A DNA stretch of 64,000 bases from Plotosus lineatus (GCA_024760905.1 CM045731.1:56115125-56179124); one strand, 5' to 3'. Positions 46,285 through 58,241 are shown, counted from the first letter of the stretch. Numbers and translations are program-made. Notes: a model not told the origin generated them from the letters alone.

Positions 46285-46495
46285 GTTAGGTTCCTAGGTT
46301 CATGATCAAAGGATCATTGGATCAAATCCCTTTTAACCCCAGGTCTTAACCACAAGTGCACCTCTGTCCAGTCAGCGGTACAAACAGGTACCAGTAAAAA
46401 ATACTGGGATGGTAACCTGTGACAGAGGAGATGAACTTCAGCTCTCTTCACGCTATGAATACTCAGGTGTGAAAAGTCCAACAGATTTTACCTTA
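46285..46495 (+). mobile_element. Another fish SINE family, copy 1
   Basis: Shares order with 58312-58605: tcttaaccacaagtgcacct, caggtaccagtaaaaaatac, ctcttcacgctatgaatact and a pyrimidine-rich end. Confidence 0.55.
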
Positions 46496-46654
46496 CCGTA
46501 CCACCAATGACCCATCTCAGCCGACTCTGGGCAAGGGTGGGGTACACCCTGGACAGCTCACTAGACCAACGGAGGCACATAATATAGTGTAACATAATAT
46601 AATATTGATATAAGTGAAATGAGTGCATGCAATAATTTCAGAAGCATATTGTCA

Positions 46655-46842
46655 TTTAGAGGTGGCTGGGTGGTGCAGTGGTTAGCATGTCCACCTCACA
46701 GTAAGAAGGTCCTGGGTTGGAGTCCTGGGCTCGGTGAGGGTGTTTCTCTGTGGAGTTTGCATGTTCTTCCTGTGCTTATGTATGTTTCCTCCAACTGACC
46801 AGAAACATGCACATGAGATTAATTGGATGTTTAAAATTGACC

Positions 46843-46908
<66 letters not shown>

Positions 46909-47015
46909 GTACTTGTAATGAACTGGCGAGCTGTCCAGGTTGTACTCTGCCTTTGTCGGCTAAGATAGTCACCACCAGTCCTGTTACCCTAATAACATTA
47001 AGCAACTCAGCAAAT
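46655..47015 (+). mobile_element. V-SINE copy with expanded GT tract
   Basis: Head gaggtggctgggtggtgcag, centre tgtttctctgtggagtttgc; the normally short GT run after gaccctaggtgtg has grown to about 58 bp (46848-46905); tail follows. Confidence 0.85.
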
Positions 47016-47852
47016 GAGAACGAGAGAAAGCGGAATCCGTAAAAATATAAAGATTTTAGAATAATGTGCTCCATAATGAAAGTTTTGATGGAGTTAGAAT
47101 GAAAAAATAAAAGTCAGCTAATAATGGTTTAATAATGTTTTCTTGTGGTCAATCGATGTTAGGCTAATTCATTTAATCTATGACTGAAGTGGAAAAACAA
47201 ATAGGAAAATGTTAAACACGTGATTCAGGCTTTGCAATATTACATACGAAGTTCAACTTCAAACTTCAACAGTTTCAACTGAGTAAACTGGAATGACAAT
47301 TACTTAAGGCACGTCATTTGGCACCTGTCCACCGAAATAGACGCCTGACTTAAACAGGACTCACGTGCGTGTACACATAGATAAATATATTTAAAGCATG
47401 ACGCACTTCAGATTGCGCAGGTACTTTATTAAGGGACTGCGGAAGACACGATACTCGACTGAAAATTGTACACGGGTACCTTGGACTGCATACCATGAAC
47501 ATTAATGTCTTATTATAGTCTTATAGGAACTGCAGTAATATAGAAATGAAAGGATGTCATGCAGGCCACTGAGTCAGTGCTAACCGCCGTCACTGCCCAC
47601 TTGAGAACCCTCAGTCGAAATATTACATCGTGTTACAGCTGGCACTTTAATATCTTCAGGGCAATTAGAATTCCATGGCTATTTCAAGGGATTATTGCTG
47701 AGAGTGGTTGCCATTTTGTTTCTCTCGTTAACTGTTATTTATAAATGGATAAATTAGCTTAGCATCAGATATTAGTGCTTTGCTTTTTGATCTTAATGTT
47801 TTCTAATGTAATTCCAAACATCTAAATTTGTACAGAGAAAGCTAAATGTGTA

Positions 47853-47854
<2 letters not shown>
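47016..47854. other. Unassigned sequence
   Basis: No gene or repeat recognised. Confidence 0.4.

Positions 47855-47902
<48 letters not shown>
47855..47902. repeat. ATT microsatellite at LINE 5' junction
   Basis: (ATT)n directly joined to LINE coding sequence; a second ATT run follows the LINE tail at 49076-49125. Confidence 0.95.
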
Positions 47903-47903
<1 letters not shown>

Positions 47904-49075
47904 GTGAACAACAGTTTGGTTTCATGCCAAGAAAGAGCACCACAGATGCAGTGTTTGCTTTGAGGATGTTAATAGAGAAGTACAGAGAAGGTCAGAGGGA
48001 GCTGCATTGTGCCTTTGTGGATCTGGAGAAAGCATATGACAGGGTGCCGAGAGAAGAACTGTGGTACTGTATGAGGAAGTCTGGAGTGACAGAGAAGTAT
48101 GTTAGAGTGGTGCAGGACATGTATGAGAGATGTAAGACAGTGGTGAGGTGTGCTGTTGGTGTGACAGAAGAGTTCAAGGTGGAGGTGGGACTGCATCAAG
48201 GGTCAGCTCTCAGCCCCTTCTTGTTTGCTATGGTGATGGACAGGCTAACAGACGAGGTTAGACAAGAATCTCCATGGACTATGATGTTTGCAGATGACAT
48301 CGTGATCTGTAGTGAGAGCAGAGACCAAGTGGAGGAAAATCTAGAGAGGTGGAGGTATGCCCTGGAAAGGAGGGGATTGAAGGTTAGTCTTAGTAAGACA
48401 GAATACATGTGTGTGAACGACAAGGACCCAAGAGGAACTTTGAGGTTACAGGGGGCAGAGATAAAGAAGGTGGAGGATTTTAAGTACTTAGGCTCAACAA
48501 TCCAGAGCAATGGAGAGTGCGGAAAAGAGGTGAAGAAGCGCGTGCAGGCAGGTTGGAATGGATGGAGAAAAGTGTCCGGTGTGATGTGTGATAGGAGAGT
48601 ATCGGCAAGAATGAAGGGAAAAGTGTACAAGACGGTGATGAGGCCAGCAATGTTGTATGGTTTAGAGACAGTGGCCCTGGGGAAAAGACAGGAGTCAGAG
48701 TTGGAGGTAGCAGAGATGAAAATGTTGAGGTTCTCTTTGGGAGTAACGAGGATGGATAGGATCAGAAATGAGTACATCAGAGGGACGGCACATGTTAGAT
48801 GTTTTGGAGACAAAGTCAGAGAGGCTAGATTGAGATGGTTTGGACATGTACAGAGGAGGGATAATGAGTATATTGGTTGTAGGATGCTGAGGTTGGAACT
48901 ACCAGGCAAAAGGCCCAGAGGAAGACCAAAGAGAAGATTTATGGATGCGGTGAAGGCGGACATGAAGGTCGTTGGAGTAAGAGTAGAAGATGCAGAGGAT
49001 AGGGAGAGATGGAGGCAGATCATTTGCTGTGGCGACCCCTGAAGGGAACAGCCGAAAGGAAAAGAAGAAGAAGAA
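47903..49075 (+). mobile_element. RTE-clade LINE, 5'-truncated, with open reverse transcriptase frame
   Basis: The frame is open from 47846 to 49042 (398 residues), but the first 20 residues are translated (TAT)n microsatellite. LINE homology begins at EQQFGFMPRKSTTDA. Reverse-transcriptase motifs: A (FVDLEKAYD, residues 57-65), B (GLHQGSALSP, 115-124), C (FADD, 148-151), followed by the KYLGST block and the C-terminal RLRWFGHVQRR region ending ICCGDP. The 5' half (endonuclease and fingers) is absent. The 3' end gcgacccctgaagggaacag, gccgaaaggaaaagaagaag is the tail also found on the local SINE. ATT arrays flank both sides. RTE clade assigned from remembered resemblance. Confidence 0.9.
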
Positions 49076-49119
49076 GATTATTATTATTATTACTACTACT
49101 ACTGCTACGTATTATTATT

Positions 49120-49360
49120 ATTCATTCATTCAGTCATTCTCTGATTTCTGACTTTCTCATTCACATTATCCTAATAAGGGTCATGGGGAGGCTGGTTCCC
49201 ATCTCAGCCAACTCTTGGTGAGGGCAGAGTACACCTTGGACATCTCACCAGGCCATCGCAGGGCAAAAACACACTGACGGCTATGCAGCTTCTCTTGTCA
49301 AAGGTCAGCAATGGTTCGTGTAAAAGAGCCAGCCTTTGATAACCTAGTCAGCTGAACCGG
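49120..49360 (-). mobile_element. tRNA-derived SINE fragment, V-type tail
   Basis: Tail ctaataagggtcatggggag, body aacacactgacggctatgca up to gataacctagtcagctgaac, then abruptly (ATT)n; head missing. Confidence 0.75.
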
Positions 49361-49392
<32 letters not shown>

Positions 49393-49396
49393 GATT

Positions 49397-49431
<35 letters not shown>

Positions 49432-49435
49432 GCAA
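49361..49435. repeat. ATT microsatellite
   Basis: Imperfect (ATT)n between two SINE copies. Confidence 0.93.
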
Positions 49436-49449
49436 TGCAAATGTACTGA

Positions 49450-49749
49450 AGGGTAGTGGGGGTTCAAGCCCTACTCTCAACAGGTTGTCACTGTCCCCCC
49501 ACTGCAGCTAACTGGGTTATCAAAGGCTGGCCATGTCTCTCACTGTCTATGGTGTGAGGTTCATGTAAAAGAAGCATTGCTGACATTCATCAACAGTAGG
49601 TTGCATAGCCGCCAGCATGTTTCTGTCCTGCGATGGCCTGGCGAGCTGTCCAGGGTGTACTCTGCCCTTGCCCGGAGTCAGCTGGGATAAGTGCCAGCCT
49701 CCCTGTAACCATAATTAGGATTAATCAGTTACAGAAAATGAATGAATGA
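49450..49749 (+). mobile_element. tRNA-derived SINE, V-type tail, head truncated, 11-bp TSD
   Basis: Begins in the middle of the tRNA-like head (agggtagtgggggttcaagc) and runs to a gaatgaatg tail. Exact TSD aaatgtactga at 49439-49449 and 49750-49760. Confidence 0.88.
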
Positions 49750-49869
49750 AAATGTACTGATCCGGTTGAATACAAAAACCATTTCACTCCTTCAGCATTT
49801 CCACAAAAACTTTCTGATAAAAGTGGCACTTAGTAGAACTAAGTTATTTATAACGAAAAATAGCACAGG

Positions 49870-50025
49870 GAGTCCCTAATGTGTCGCCTTCCGGCATTTT
49901 CCCCATGCTTTTTTGGGTTACTTCCTTGTACTCTGGTTTCCGCCCAAGCCCAAAGACAAAGACTTCTATAAATTGTCTTTTGGTGTGAATGCGAGTATGA
50001 AGGGTTGTTTGTTTCCATGTCACAT
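49870..50025 (+). mobile_element. V-SINE fragment
   Basis: ttgtactctggtttccgccc, aagcccaaagacaaagactt and ttggtgtgaatgcgagtatg match the V-SINE centre. Confidence 0.55.
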
Positions 50026-50745
50026 TTCAGTCTGACACAATCAGAAATACTTATACGGTAGACATTGTCTTCAATTCTGGAATTATCCTCTAAGTGATAT
50101 CAGTGCCTTGTGAATACCCTGTCAATAGGGGTGGTGTTCCTTCCATTTCTGCAACGTTTGTCTCAGTTGAGCTTTTCCGTGAATCATGCATCAGTTCGAT
50201 TCAATCCTCGTTTCTCTCACTTGTGGCTCATCCTTATGTCTTCTTCTCTCCCACTGAGGTAAAATCTAGAGACGCGTTCATGGACGTTTTAAAGAGAAAT
50301 GAAATGCTGTTTCATCTGAAGTGTCACTCAGAGTGATGCCCAATGCTGCTGCTGCTGATGGAACAGCTGGACCTGCTGCATACAAGCATCTGGCGTCATG
50401 TAAGGGACAGGATTATTTATAACCTGACATGCAGCGCTTTCAGGAAGGCTGCTCTTGTGTATCCTCACTCATTGCTCCCTGATGCACAAGTAAAAAAGTT
50501 GGATCAAGGAAACAACAGATAAGTGTTTGAGAAGCACCCAGCTACTTCATTTGCAAACATCACCTCCTCTGAATGACCCAGAATGGCCACGGTAGCCTCA
50601 GCCATGGGTTTCATAAATCAACCAGCTATATGAGACCTTAATGTTACTGCTGTGATGGATCATAGACCTCTTCTACTTCTCATTCAAAGTCAGGTGGGAT
50701 TGTTCCTAGTTATTCCGAGATCCTGTTAGAGTCGGAACTGATAAT
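50026..50745. other. Unassigned sequence
   Basis: No gene recognised; no splice-bounded conserved frame seen. Confidence 0.4.
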
Positions 50746-50749
50746 AAAG

Positions 50750-51265
50750 AGATAAATGGATGGATAAATAATGAATGTATGGGTGGCTGGTGAATGGATG
50801 GATTAATGAAAGGATGGAAGGATGGATTTATGAAAAAATTTATGAATGGATGGATGGTCTGTGACTTGGTGAATGGTGGGTAAATGGATGCATCAATGCA
50901 TGGATGAATAGATGGTAAATAAATTAAAGGCTTTAAATTGATATATCAATAAATGGAGAAATAAATGAGTTAATGGACGAATAAATGGGTGGATGAATAA
51001 TAGATTGCTGCATCAGGGCTGAATGGAAAGATTGATGGATGGATGAATAAATTGATGAATGATGGATGGATAGATGGATGGATAAATGATGGCTGGATAA
51101 ATGGAGGAATGATGGATGGGCTAGTTGAATGGATAGATGAATAATGGATGGGATAGATGGATGAATTAATAATGGATGGATGGGTGGATGAATGATGGAT
51201 GGGTGTATGAATGATGGATGGGTGGATGATTGATGGATGGGATAAATGGATGGATGGATGTTCCA
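50750..51265. repeat. ATGG-type simple repeat array
   Basis: Imperfect (GGAT)n with many variants, about 500 bp. Complementary reading frames rich in His/Pro/Ser/Ile are artefacts. Confidence 0.9.
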
Positions 51266-51795
51266 GCTGTTCACTTACAGTAACTGTGTAAAAGCTTTAT
51301 TAATTAAATGTTTATTTTTAAAGGTTTGTATATGGAAAAGTCCTGTATGTTTTATTGTTTGTTTGTTTTACACATATGGGCTTGAGGGCGAATTCCAAAA
51401 AATTTAGGAAAAGTCATGCTGCTCTAGTTGTATTTATACTTTCTTTGCCCTTCCTTTCTCAGCTGATGTGGGTTTTTGGGGATTTTCCGAAATATTTATA
51501 AAACCTCTGGAGAGTTCACCACCTCACATCTGCTACTGCGAGGCATCCAGTTAAAGAGAATTTTAAATAACAAACATAATTAAATATGCTCAAAATGGCT
51601 CAATAAAACCATGAATATATTTAAAAGAATTGTCTGAAACATCTGGAACTCAACTGTGTATCATCTGTGTACAGTACTTGGAAATCATACCAATATTACA
51701 TAATGCGATCATTAAGGGATGAGTCACACGTGTGTACCAAGATACCCTGAAAAATATCAGTCATGACTTTACTATTGACTTTGGGACAACATATA

Positions 51796-51800
<5 letters not shown>
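51266..51800. other. Unassigned sequence
   Basis: No gene or repeat recognised. Confidence 0.4.

Positions 51801-51801
<1 letters not shown>

Positions 51802-51856
<55 letters not shown>
51802..51856. repeat. CA microsatellite
   Basis: (CA)n. Confidence 0.95.
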
Positions 51857-51857
<1 letters not shown>

Positions 51858-52300
51858 GAGCTGAAAATCGAGATACCCTAATGGCACCAGCATCCAGGAG
51901 GCTTCACCCTTCCTACTGATGATGTCACCATGTCTGTACCCCACCCTTCAGCTGTATGAAATTTGTTTTGTCCCCATGGCAACAGAGAAACTCAGATTCA
52001 AACTGCATTAAGAGGCTGAACAGACGTCAAAATATTGTAATGTTTAAAAGCATTCATGAAGTTCCACAGTACACAACCTTCAGACGCAATGGAAGTGTTC
52101 TATTGTTTCCAGGGATTAATAAACAGTGGGCATGGCTGAGAAAACAAAATATTTTTTTCCTGCAAAATTATAACATAATAAATGATTTACCAGTAAACCA
52201 ACTAAATGCTCTAAATCCCTCTTCCCACCTGTATTCAGATTTAAACAAAGTGGGTGGAGTTTCAACAGAAAACACCCGTCACCGTTGTCCCTCCATGCTA
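51857..52300. other. Unassigned sequence
   Basis: The + strand is open from 51956 to 52420, but with no recognisable domain and running into the ATCC array. Confidence 0.4.
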
Positions 52301-52718
52301 CATCCATCCATTCATTCATTTCTCTTTTTCCCTTTACCTATTTTTCCTTTACCAGCCCTGTCTCACTGCCCACCTATCCTTCTATTATCACCTTCTATCT
52401 GCTTACAATTCCACACCTAACCTCTTCAACCTTTCATCCATCCAACCACCCATCCATCAATCCATTCATCCATCCTTCCATCCATCCATCCTTCCACTTT
52501 CCTCTACAGCCATTCCTTCCATACGCTCATCCTCACTATCGATCATCCCTGCTCTTATTCTTCTCTAGCACTTATCTTCATACCTCCATCCATCCATCTC
52601 GCCCTACCTGCTTTACCTTTTCCACATTTCTCCATTCTCCCTTTGCCAGTTGTGCCTCACTTTCTATCCATCCACCCCTCCATCTGTTCTCCTCTATTTG
52701 CCTACTACTACTACTCTA

Positions 52719-52937
52719 CTACTCTCTTGCTGTCGTGGACACTCCACATAGCGCTATCACAAAAGCCGACCAGGCTTCTCGGTCTTGTGCAAGCCTATTT
52801 GCTTCTTTGAAGGTGACTGATGTTCCTTTAAGATCTCTGGTCACAGTGTCCTTCCATCGTATCCTTTGTCTCTCATGTCTTTGTCTTCCAGCAGGTTCCC
52901 AAAAGAGAAGTCTCCTCGGGATACGAGTAGAGGCCAT
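52719..52937 (-). pseudogene. LINE reverse-transcriptase C-terminal fragment
   Basis: Minus-strand text RQRHERQRIRWKDTVTRDLK and LAQDREAWSAFVIALC resembles the extreme C-terminus of LINE ORF2 proteins (R-rich block followed by LAQDRxxWR..V..LC). Too short to assign a clade. Confidence 0.6.
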
Positions 52938-53008
52938 GCGGATCTGCTATTTGCCTATTATTCCTCAACTAGCTCTCCTTTACTGCTCCATCCAGCCATC
53001 CACCAATC

Positions 53009-53132
53009 CAGGGGTCCCCAACCTTTTTATCACCTCGGACTGGTCAACGCTTGACAATTTTAGAGTGTGAGGGTGGGGTGTGGGGTGTGTGTCATAGATT
53101 GTTTATATTGTAAATATAATTTTTTTATATAA

Positions 53133-53181
<49 letters not shown>

Positions 53182-53686
53182 GTAGTAGTAGTAGTAGTAG
53201 TAGTATATTATTATTAACAATTTATATTATTTTATATGATGATGATGATTATTATTATTATTATTATTATTATTGTTATTATTATTATTAATAATAATAA
53301 TAAGCACTCTATGAATGTTATTTTTCAACATATGAAATAAAGTTGATTGGGAAGTAGAGCTGAACTTTTCTTAAAAAAAACAAACAAAAAAAACAGGTGA
53401 TGGTGTACCAGCTAGGAGAATGAAGGCTCAGACTCAGTCTCACCCAAAATCCCCACTGTTGTTGGAAACATGTCCAACTCGCCTCCGTTCATGTGCCGTC
53501 CCTTTGTGGGTTACATTTTAGCGCTCAAATGACCGACATGTAACCAAGAGAATCCGTCATTAAATAAAGATCGTTCAGACTCAGATAATAAATAAATCGG
53601 AATTAATGAATTATTTCTTCTGCGGACCGGTACGAATTGAGCCACAGACCGGTACCGGTCCACGGCCCGGTGGTTGGGGACCCCTG
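53009..53686. mobile_element. hAT-like non-autonomous transposon with 8-bp TSD
   Basis: Ends caggggtccccaacc on both sides in inverted orientation, typical of hAT-type elements. TSD caccaatc (53001-53008) and gaccaatc (53687-53694), 7 of 8 matching. The interior contains ATT arrays (53132-53302) and no transposase. Confidence 0.85.
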
Positions 53687-53810
53687 GACCAATCCATCTC
53701 AACCTACCCTCTCTTTATTCTTTTATCCATCCTTCATTTACCAGCCCTGCATTACTTTCATCCATTTATCCATCCATCCATCCATCCATCCATCTGTCTA
53801 TGCTTTACTC

Positions 53811-54354
53811 ATAATTCCACACATCTTTCTCTCATACCCTGCTTACTATTACTCCTTCCGCCTCCCCATTACGGAGTTATATCTCCAGCTACCCAAAACC
53901 TCAATTTCTATACTTAGTGAACAGTTTCTCCAAATCTAAAACAACTGTACATTGTTTATTGAAGATATTTACTGAAGCTCCACAATAAGGATTGTAAGGC
54001 TGTGCCGACGATTTACACCCTGAGCAGCACGAAATAGTGTCCCTAAAATTCTTAATTCCTGAATTTGAATTTGATGGCAAAGCAGGGCTGACCCGGTCAC
54101 CGGAAATACCCGTTGCATCTTGTCAGGACTGTTGCAAAACTGCAGTAAAATTGCAGGGTTGTCAGTTACCGGAGACATAGGCGACTTGGCATAGCAACTG
54201 TGCTGATGCCATATCCCTGGCATGGGGAGGCACTGGTGCGCTTACACTGTCTATAGTGTCCACTCAGGCTTGTGGAGAGAAGAAGGCGGTGTCTTCTAGC
54301 TCGACTCCAAACTAGGTTTACCCACTGCCCATGAGATATTTATTAATATTTAAT
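53811..54354. other. Unassigned sequence
   Basis: A minus-strand frame at 54223-53969 (84 codons) has no domain I recognise. Confidence 0.35.
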
Positions 54355-54355
54355 G

Positions 54356-54715
54356 TTTGGGGCAGTGTGGTGGAGCAGTAGCACATCCACCTCACAGCAA
54401 GAAGGTGCTAGGTTTGATTACTGGTCTCGGCATTTCTAAGCGGAGTTTACATTTTCTCCTTGTGCTTGCATGGGTTTCCTCCGGGTACTCCAATTTCCTT
54501 CGACTGTACAAAAACATACACAGTAGACTTATTGGTGGTTCCAAATCTTCTCTAGGTGTGAGTGTGAATGGTTGTGTGTGTGTGTGCTGGTCCTGTGATG
54601 GCCTGGCACGCTCTCCAGGGTGTACCCTACCCTCATCTCGAGTCGGCTGAGATGGGCACCAGCCCCTCCGTGACCCTAATTAAGATTAAATGGCTTAGAA
54701 AATGAATGAATGAAT
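54356..54715 (+). mobile_element. V-SINE copy, full length
   Basis: Head ggggcagtgtggtggagcag, centre tgggtttcctccgggtactc, tctctaggtgtgagtgtgaa, tail gaccctaattaagattaaat then (GAAT)n. Confidence 0.88.
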
Positions 54716-55590
54716 ATATGAATGACAAACAGTAGAACCATCAGTGTTTGCAAGTCCAGATATGAATATGAATTTGTAGAGGTAATGATTTGTGGAATGA
54801 TTTCCTCTGAGTGGGGTTGTACGTGTATGATATAATGATGTGGTATCCATGGTGACAGTATTGATGAGATTAGTGTCAGTCTTCAGCTCAGGAAAGCTAC
54901 ACAATTTAGAGGTGGTTGTATTTTCTTGAAAAAAAAAATCATTTCAGATATTGCCCTCTTGAGGACTCTGTCGGCCAAGAAAGCTGGAAGAGCCCTGACA
55001 ACTTGCCGAAAAGGGGATTTGATCAACAAATCACCTATTCAATCATTTCCTTACAGAGAACATGATGTCAGACAGCTTATGTCCTGAATGACTTTATTAA
55101 AAACCTGGGAATGAACACAGGGACTAAGATGGAGCCTCAGGAACTCTTGTTCTCGGTATACAGTATTAGGTTTAAATACTCCATAAAAGTGTGATGTGAA
55201 ACACATGAACAGATCTCAGGTGTTTACATGAGTTCACAATGAGTCTTGGGATAGTTCTAATTTTATTTGCACTCGGGGTGACTGTTCGCTCTTGGGGTGG
55301 ATAATTAATGTGACTTTTTACACCTCGTGTGTATATAGCACCACCCAGAGGCAAGACAGGCATCCGGTCCTGAGACAAAGGTATTATTTACTGAACATCC
55401 ATTATGTCTGTCTGATCTTTTGACATGTATGTAAATATACACTGCATATTTGTGACCTATGTGGTATGGACAAAACCTGGTATTTATAATAATTAAGAAG
55501 TTATTAATGGTAAATGCCTCAGCTGCTACATTTGAGGAAAGTTTTAAAAAATCTCATGATTATCATATTACTACTACTACTACTACAGAT
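54716..55590. other. Unassigned sequence
   Basis: No gene recognised; short CTA repeat at 55570-55585. Confidence 0.4.
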
Positions 55591-55787
55591 CGTCCTCAAC
55601 TTATGTTTTAGTTACGTTCCGAATGGCCGAACGTAAGGTGAAAAGAATTTAAGTTGTTACTGTATGTTCCATTGACGTATCACTGTTCATACTGTACTAT
55701 ACATCCATAAATACCATTATCGTGTATCATAAAACACCCCTAAATCAATTATTATAAATATTCATTGTAAAATAATATCAACATTTA

Positions 55788-55856
55788 TGTTATGATCGGT
55801 GCTTGCTGGCGGCATTTAACTCGCTCTATTTCTCTCTCTCTCGCTCTCTCTCTCAT

Positions 55857-55888
<32 letters not shown>

Positions 55889-57545
55889 CATACACTGCAG
55901 GTGCTGGTAAGGGGCATAAAGCGAAATCCAGAGAGCGCACGTGTATTCACTCAGCAATCAACGAGCTATAAATAGGAGCGGACGCTCCCCTCCTCCGGCA
56001 TCAGAAGATTGTCCTTCAATGTGATTCTGTTCCCTGTGATCTCTCTGACTCCTGGTATTCAGGACTTCGTGCCTGACCAGTTTCCCGTTAAGAATTATTT
56101 TTAGTGATTTTGGTTTTCCCAGTGCTAAAATAAAATTGGTGAATCTTCATACATGGTCTCCTGCATCTTTGGGTCCGACATCTTTCGGTCACTTAACTCC
56201 CATCAGGCACGATAGTCACTCTACCTAGGGAGATTCAATTTTATGCTAACGTACCAACCCAGCTCCCGGAATACTAAGCCAGGCACTCTCTCCAGGCAGT
56301 TCTCCCCAGGGGAAGACACCACCATAGAGACCATCCTGCCCGCCTCTTGTATACCTAGAGCCGCTCGATTGGAGGTCGAACGTCTAGTTCGGGACACCCA
56401 TCAGGGGGAACTGGAGCCCGTCGGGTGTCCCCAAGGTCGACTATATGCCAACTCGCTGGCCAGAACCCCAGTGCTCCAGTGGGCTCACTCATCCAAATTA
56501 ACCTGCAACCCCGGAGCCCACCGAACTTTCTTCCTCCTCCAACAACGCTTCTCGTGGCCAACGATAGCAGCCGACACCAGGGAGTTTGTGAGAGCTTGTG
56601 CCACTTGTGCCCGGACCAAGTCCTCCCATCATGCACCCACGGGCCTCTTCCAACCCTTACCCGTTTCTCATTGTCCCTGGTCGAACATTGCGGTGGACTT
56701 TGTTACGGGGTTACCGCCGTCCAAGGGCAACACAGTCATCCTCACAGTAGTAGACCGTTTCTCTAAAGCGGTCCACCTCGTCGCCTTACCCAAACTCCCC
56801 TTGGTAATGGAAACAGCTGGTCTCCTGGTCCAACACGTTTTTCGCCTCCATGGAATCCCCCAGGATGTCGTTTCCAACCGAGGCCCCCAGTTAGCAACTA
56901 GAGTTTGGAAGGCATTCTGCAACACCCTGGGAGTCTCCTGTAGTTTGACCTCTGGCTACCATCCTCAGTGTAACGGGCAGGCAGAGCGAACTAATCAGAG
57001 CCTCAGATCCTCCCTGCACTGCGTTGCCTCCAGTCTCCCAGCCTCCTGGGCCACACACCTCCCATGGATCGAATATGCACGAGTTCTATTGTCAGTTCCC
57101 GGACAAGCCTGGTAAGGTGCCAGGTAGTGCCCCTTGGAGGGTACTGTTATGGTCGGTGCTTGCTGGTGGCGTTTAACTCTCTCTCTCTCTGTCTCCCTCT
57201 CCTCCCCCCCCCCCCTCTCTCTGTCCATACACTGCAGGCGCTGGCAAGTGGTGTGGCTGTTACCTGCAGGCGAAATCCAGAGAACGCACCTGTAGTCACT
57301 CAGCAATCAGCGAGCTATAAATAGGAGTGGCGCGCTCCCCTCCGGTATTAGAAGCTTGTCCTTCAATGTGATTCCGTTCCCTGTGATCTCTCTGTTTCCT
57401 GGCATCCTGCTTCGTGCTCGACCAGTTTTCCGGGAAGAATTATTTCCGGTGATTTTCGTTTTCCCAGTGCTAAAATAAAGCCGTTGAATCTTCATACATG
57501 GTCTCCTGCATCTTTGGGTCGAACTCATATGCTCCCGCCGTCACA
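55788..57545 (+). mobile_element. Ty3/gypsy LTR retrotransposon, internally deleted
   Basis: Two direct LTRs (55788-56191 and 57145-57545) begin tgttatg; the right one ends gtcaca. Each has a TATA-like ctataaatagga and an aataaa. Flanks attta (55783-55787) and attaa (57546-57550) match 4 of 5. Only about 950 bp lie between the LTRs, holding an RNase H end and integrase; gag, protease and reverse transcriptase are gone. Confidence 0.88.
56243..57115 (+). pseudogene. Ty3/gypsy integrase remnant
   Basis: Frame of 290 residues. Residues 1-30 are the end of the preceding polyprotein part (TLSRQFSPGED). The zinc-binding HHCC module is visible (H82, H93, C119, C122). In the catalytic core the first Asp (D152, in AVDFVTG) and the Glu (E248, in GQAERTN) are present with the right spacing. 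The middle Asp is replaced by Asn (N212, in DVVSNRG), so the enzyme should be inactive. The frame then leaves family homology after WIEYA near 57078 and stops. It lacks the C-terminal domain. Confidence 0.87.
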
Positions 57546-58024
57546 ATTAATTTTAAAATGAATTAAATTCAAGCAAAATAATTTAAAATAAATACATTTT
57601 AATCAAATTAACTGATGACCACTGATTCTGATTACCACTATCACTAGTAGGCTTATGCTTCTGACCAACCATATTTGCTTACAAGGGTTACAAGGGTTAC
57701 AAATACGCAAAACAGGGGAAACACAAAGATCACAGAGATGACGTCGTAACACAAGGGTAACATGCGGTGAACCGGGAAAAGGCACGGCACGTTCAGTCTG
57801 TCGTTTGTAAACAATGGACGCAGCGTCATGCGTAAGTAGCGTACTACATCAGCGTATTACATACGTACATCTCGTACTTCAGAGAGCGCGCTAAACTCAA
57901 AATTTGACTTCTAATTTTTTTTTTTACAAGAAACGTAAAATCAAAAAATATGTAAAGTGAATAAACATAAAGTGAGGAGTGTCTGTATTAAAAATAATAA
58001 TGATGATGATGATGATGATGATGA

Positions 58025-58240
58025 TTGTAGCCTTGGATAGCCCTGCAAGTTGTCCAGGGTGTACTCTGCTCCTACCCAGAGTCAGCTGAGATGGGCACCA
58101 GCCTCCCTGTGACCCTAATTACAATGAAGTGGTTTAATAATTCCCGATTAATCCTATTATGGTGGTAGGGTGGCTAGAGCCTATCTCAGCCGGCACTGGG
58201 CAAATACAGAATACACTCTCACCAGACCATTACAATGCAA
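58025..58240. mobile_element. Two SINE tail fragments, head-less, opposed
   Basis: 58030-58140 is a plus-strand V-type tail (ttgtccagggtgtactctgc; gaccctaattac); 58145-58240 is a minus-strand one (cagccggcactgggcaaata). They are joined tail to tail. Confidence 0.65.
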
Positions 58241-58241
58241 C

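Larger units (their letters stand above)
52305..53810. repeat. ATCC-type array interrupted by two insertions
   Basis: Imperfect (CCAT)n with pyrimidine-rich spacer from 52305 to 53008 and again from 53687 to 53810. Interrupted by a LINE fragment (52719-52937) and a hAT-like element (53009-53686). Confidence 0.75.
55586..57990. mobile_element. DNA transposon remnant hosting the LTR element
   Basis: Left end cagatcgtcctcaacttatg (about 55586) and right end, reverse complement cagacactcctcactttatg (about 57990), form an imperfect inverted repeat. The LTR element at 55788-57545 lies between them, so it probably inserted into this older element. hAT-type affiliation is inference. Confidence 0.45.

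Noticed and set aside
48196..49023. 275-codon open frame antisense to the LINE
   Set aside because: It is the mirror of a constrained sense reverse-transcriptase frame with codon bias that avoids antisense stops; no own domain.
51956..52420. 154-codon plus-strand frame
   Set aside because: No conserved domain and runs into the ATCC array; likely chance.
53969..54223. 84-codon minus-strand frame
   Set aside because: No recognised family; perhaps a retroelement fragment, but I could not support it from visible motifs.
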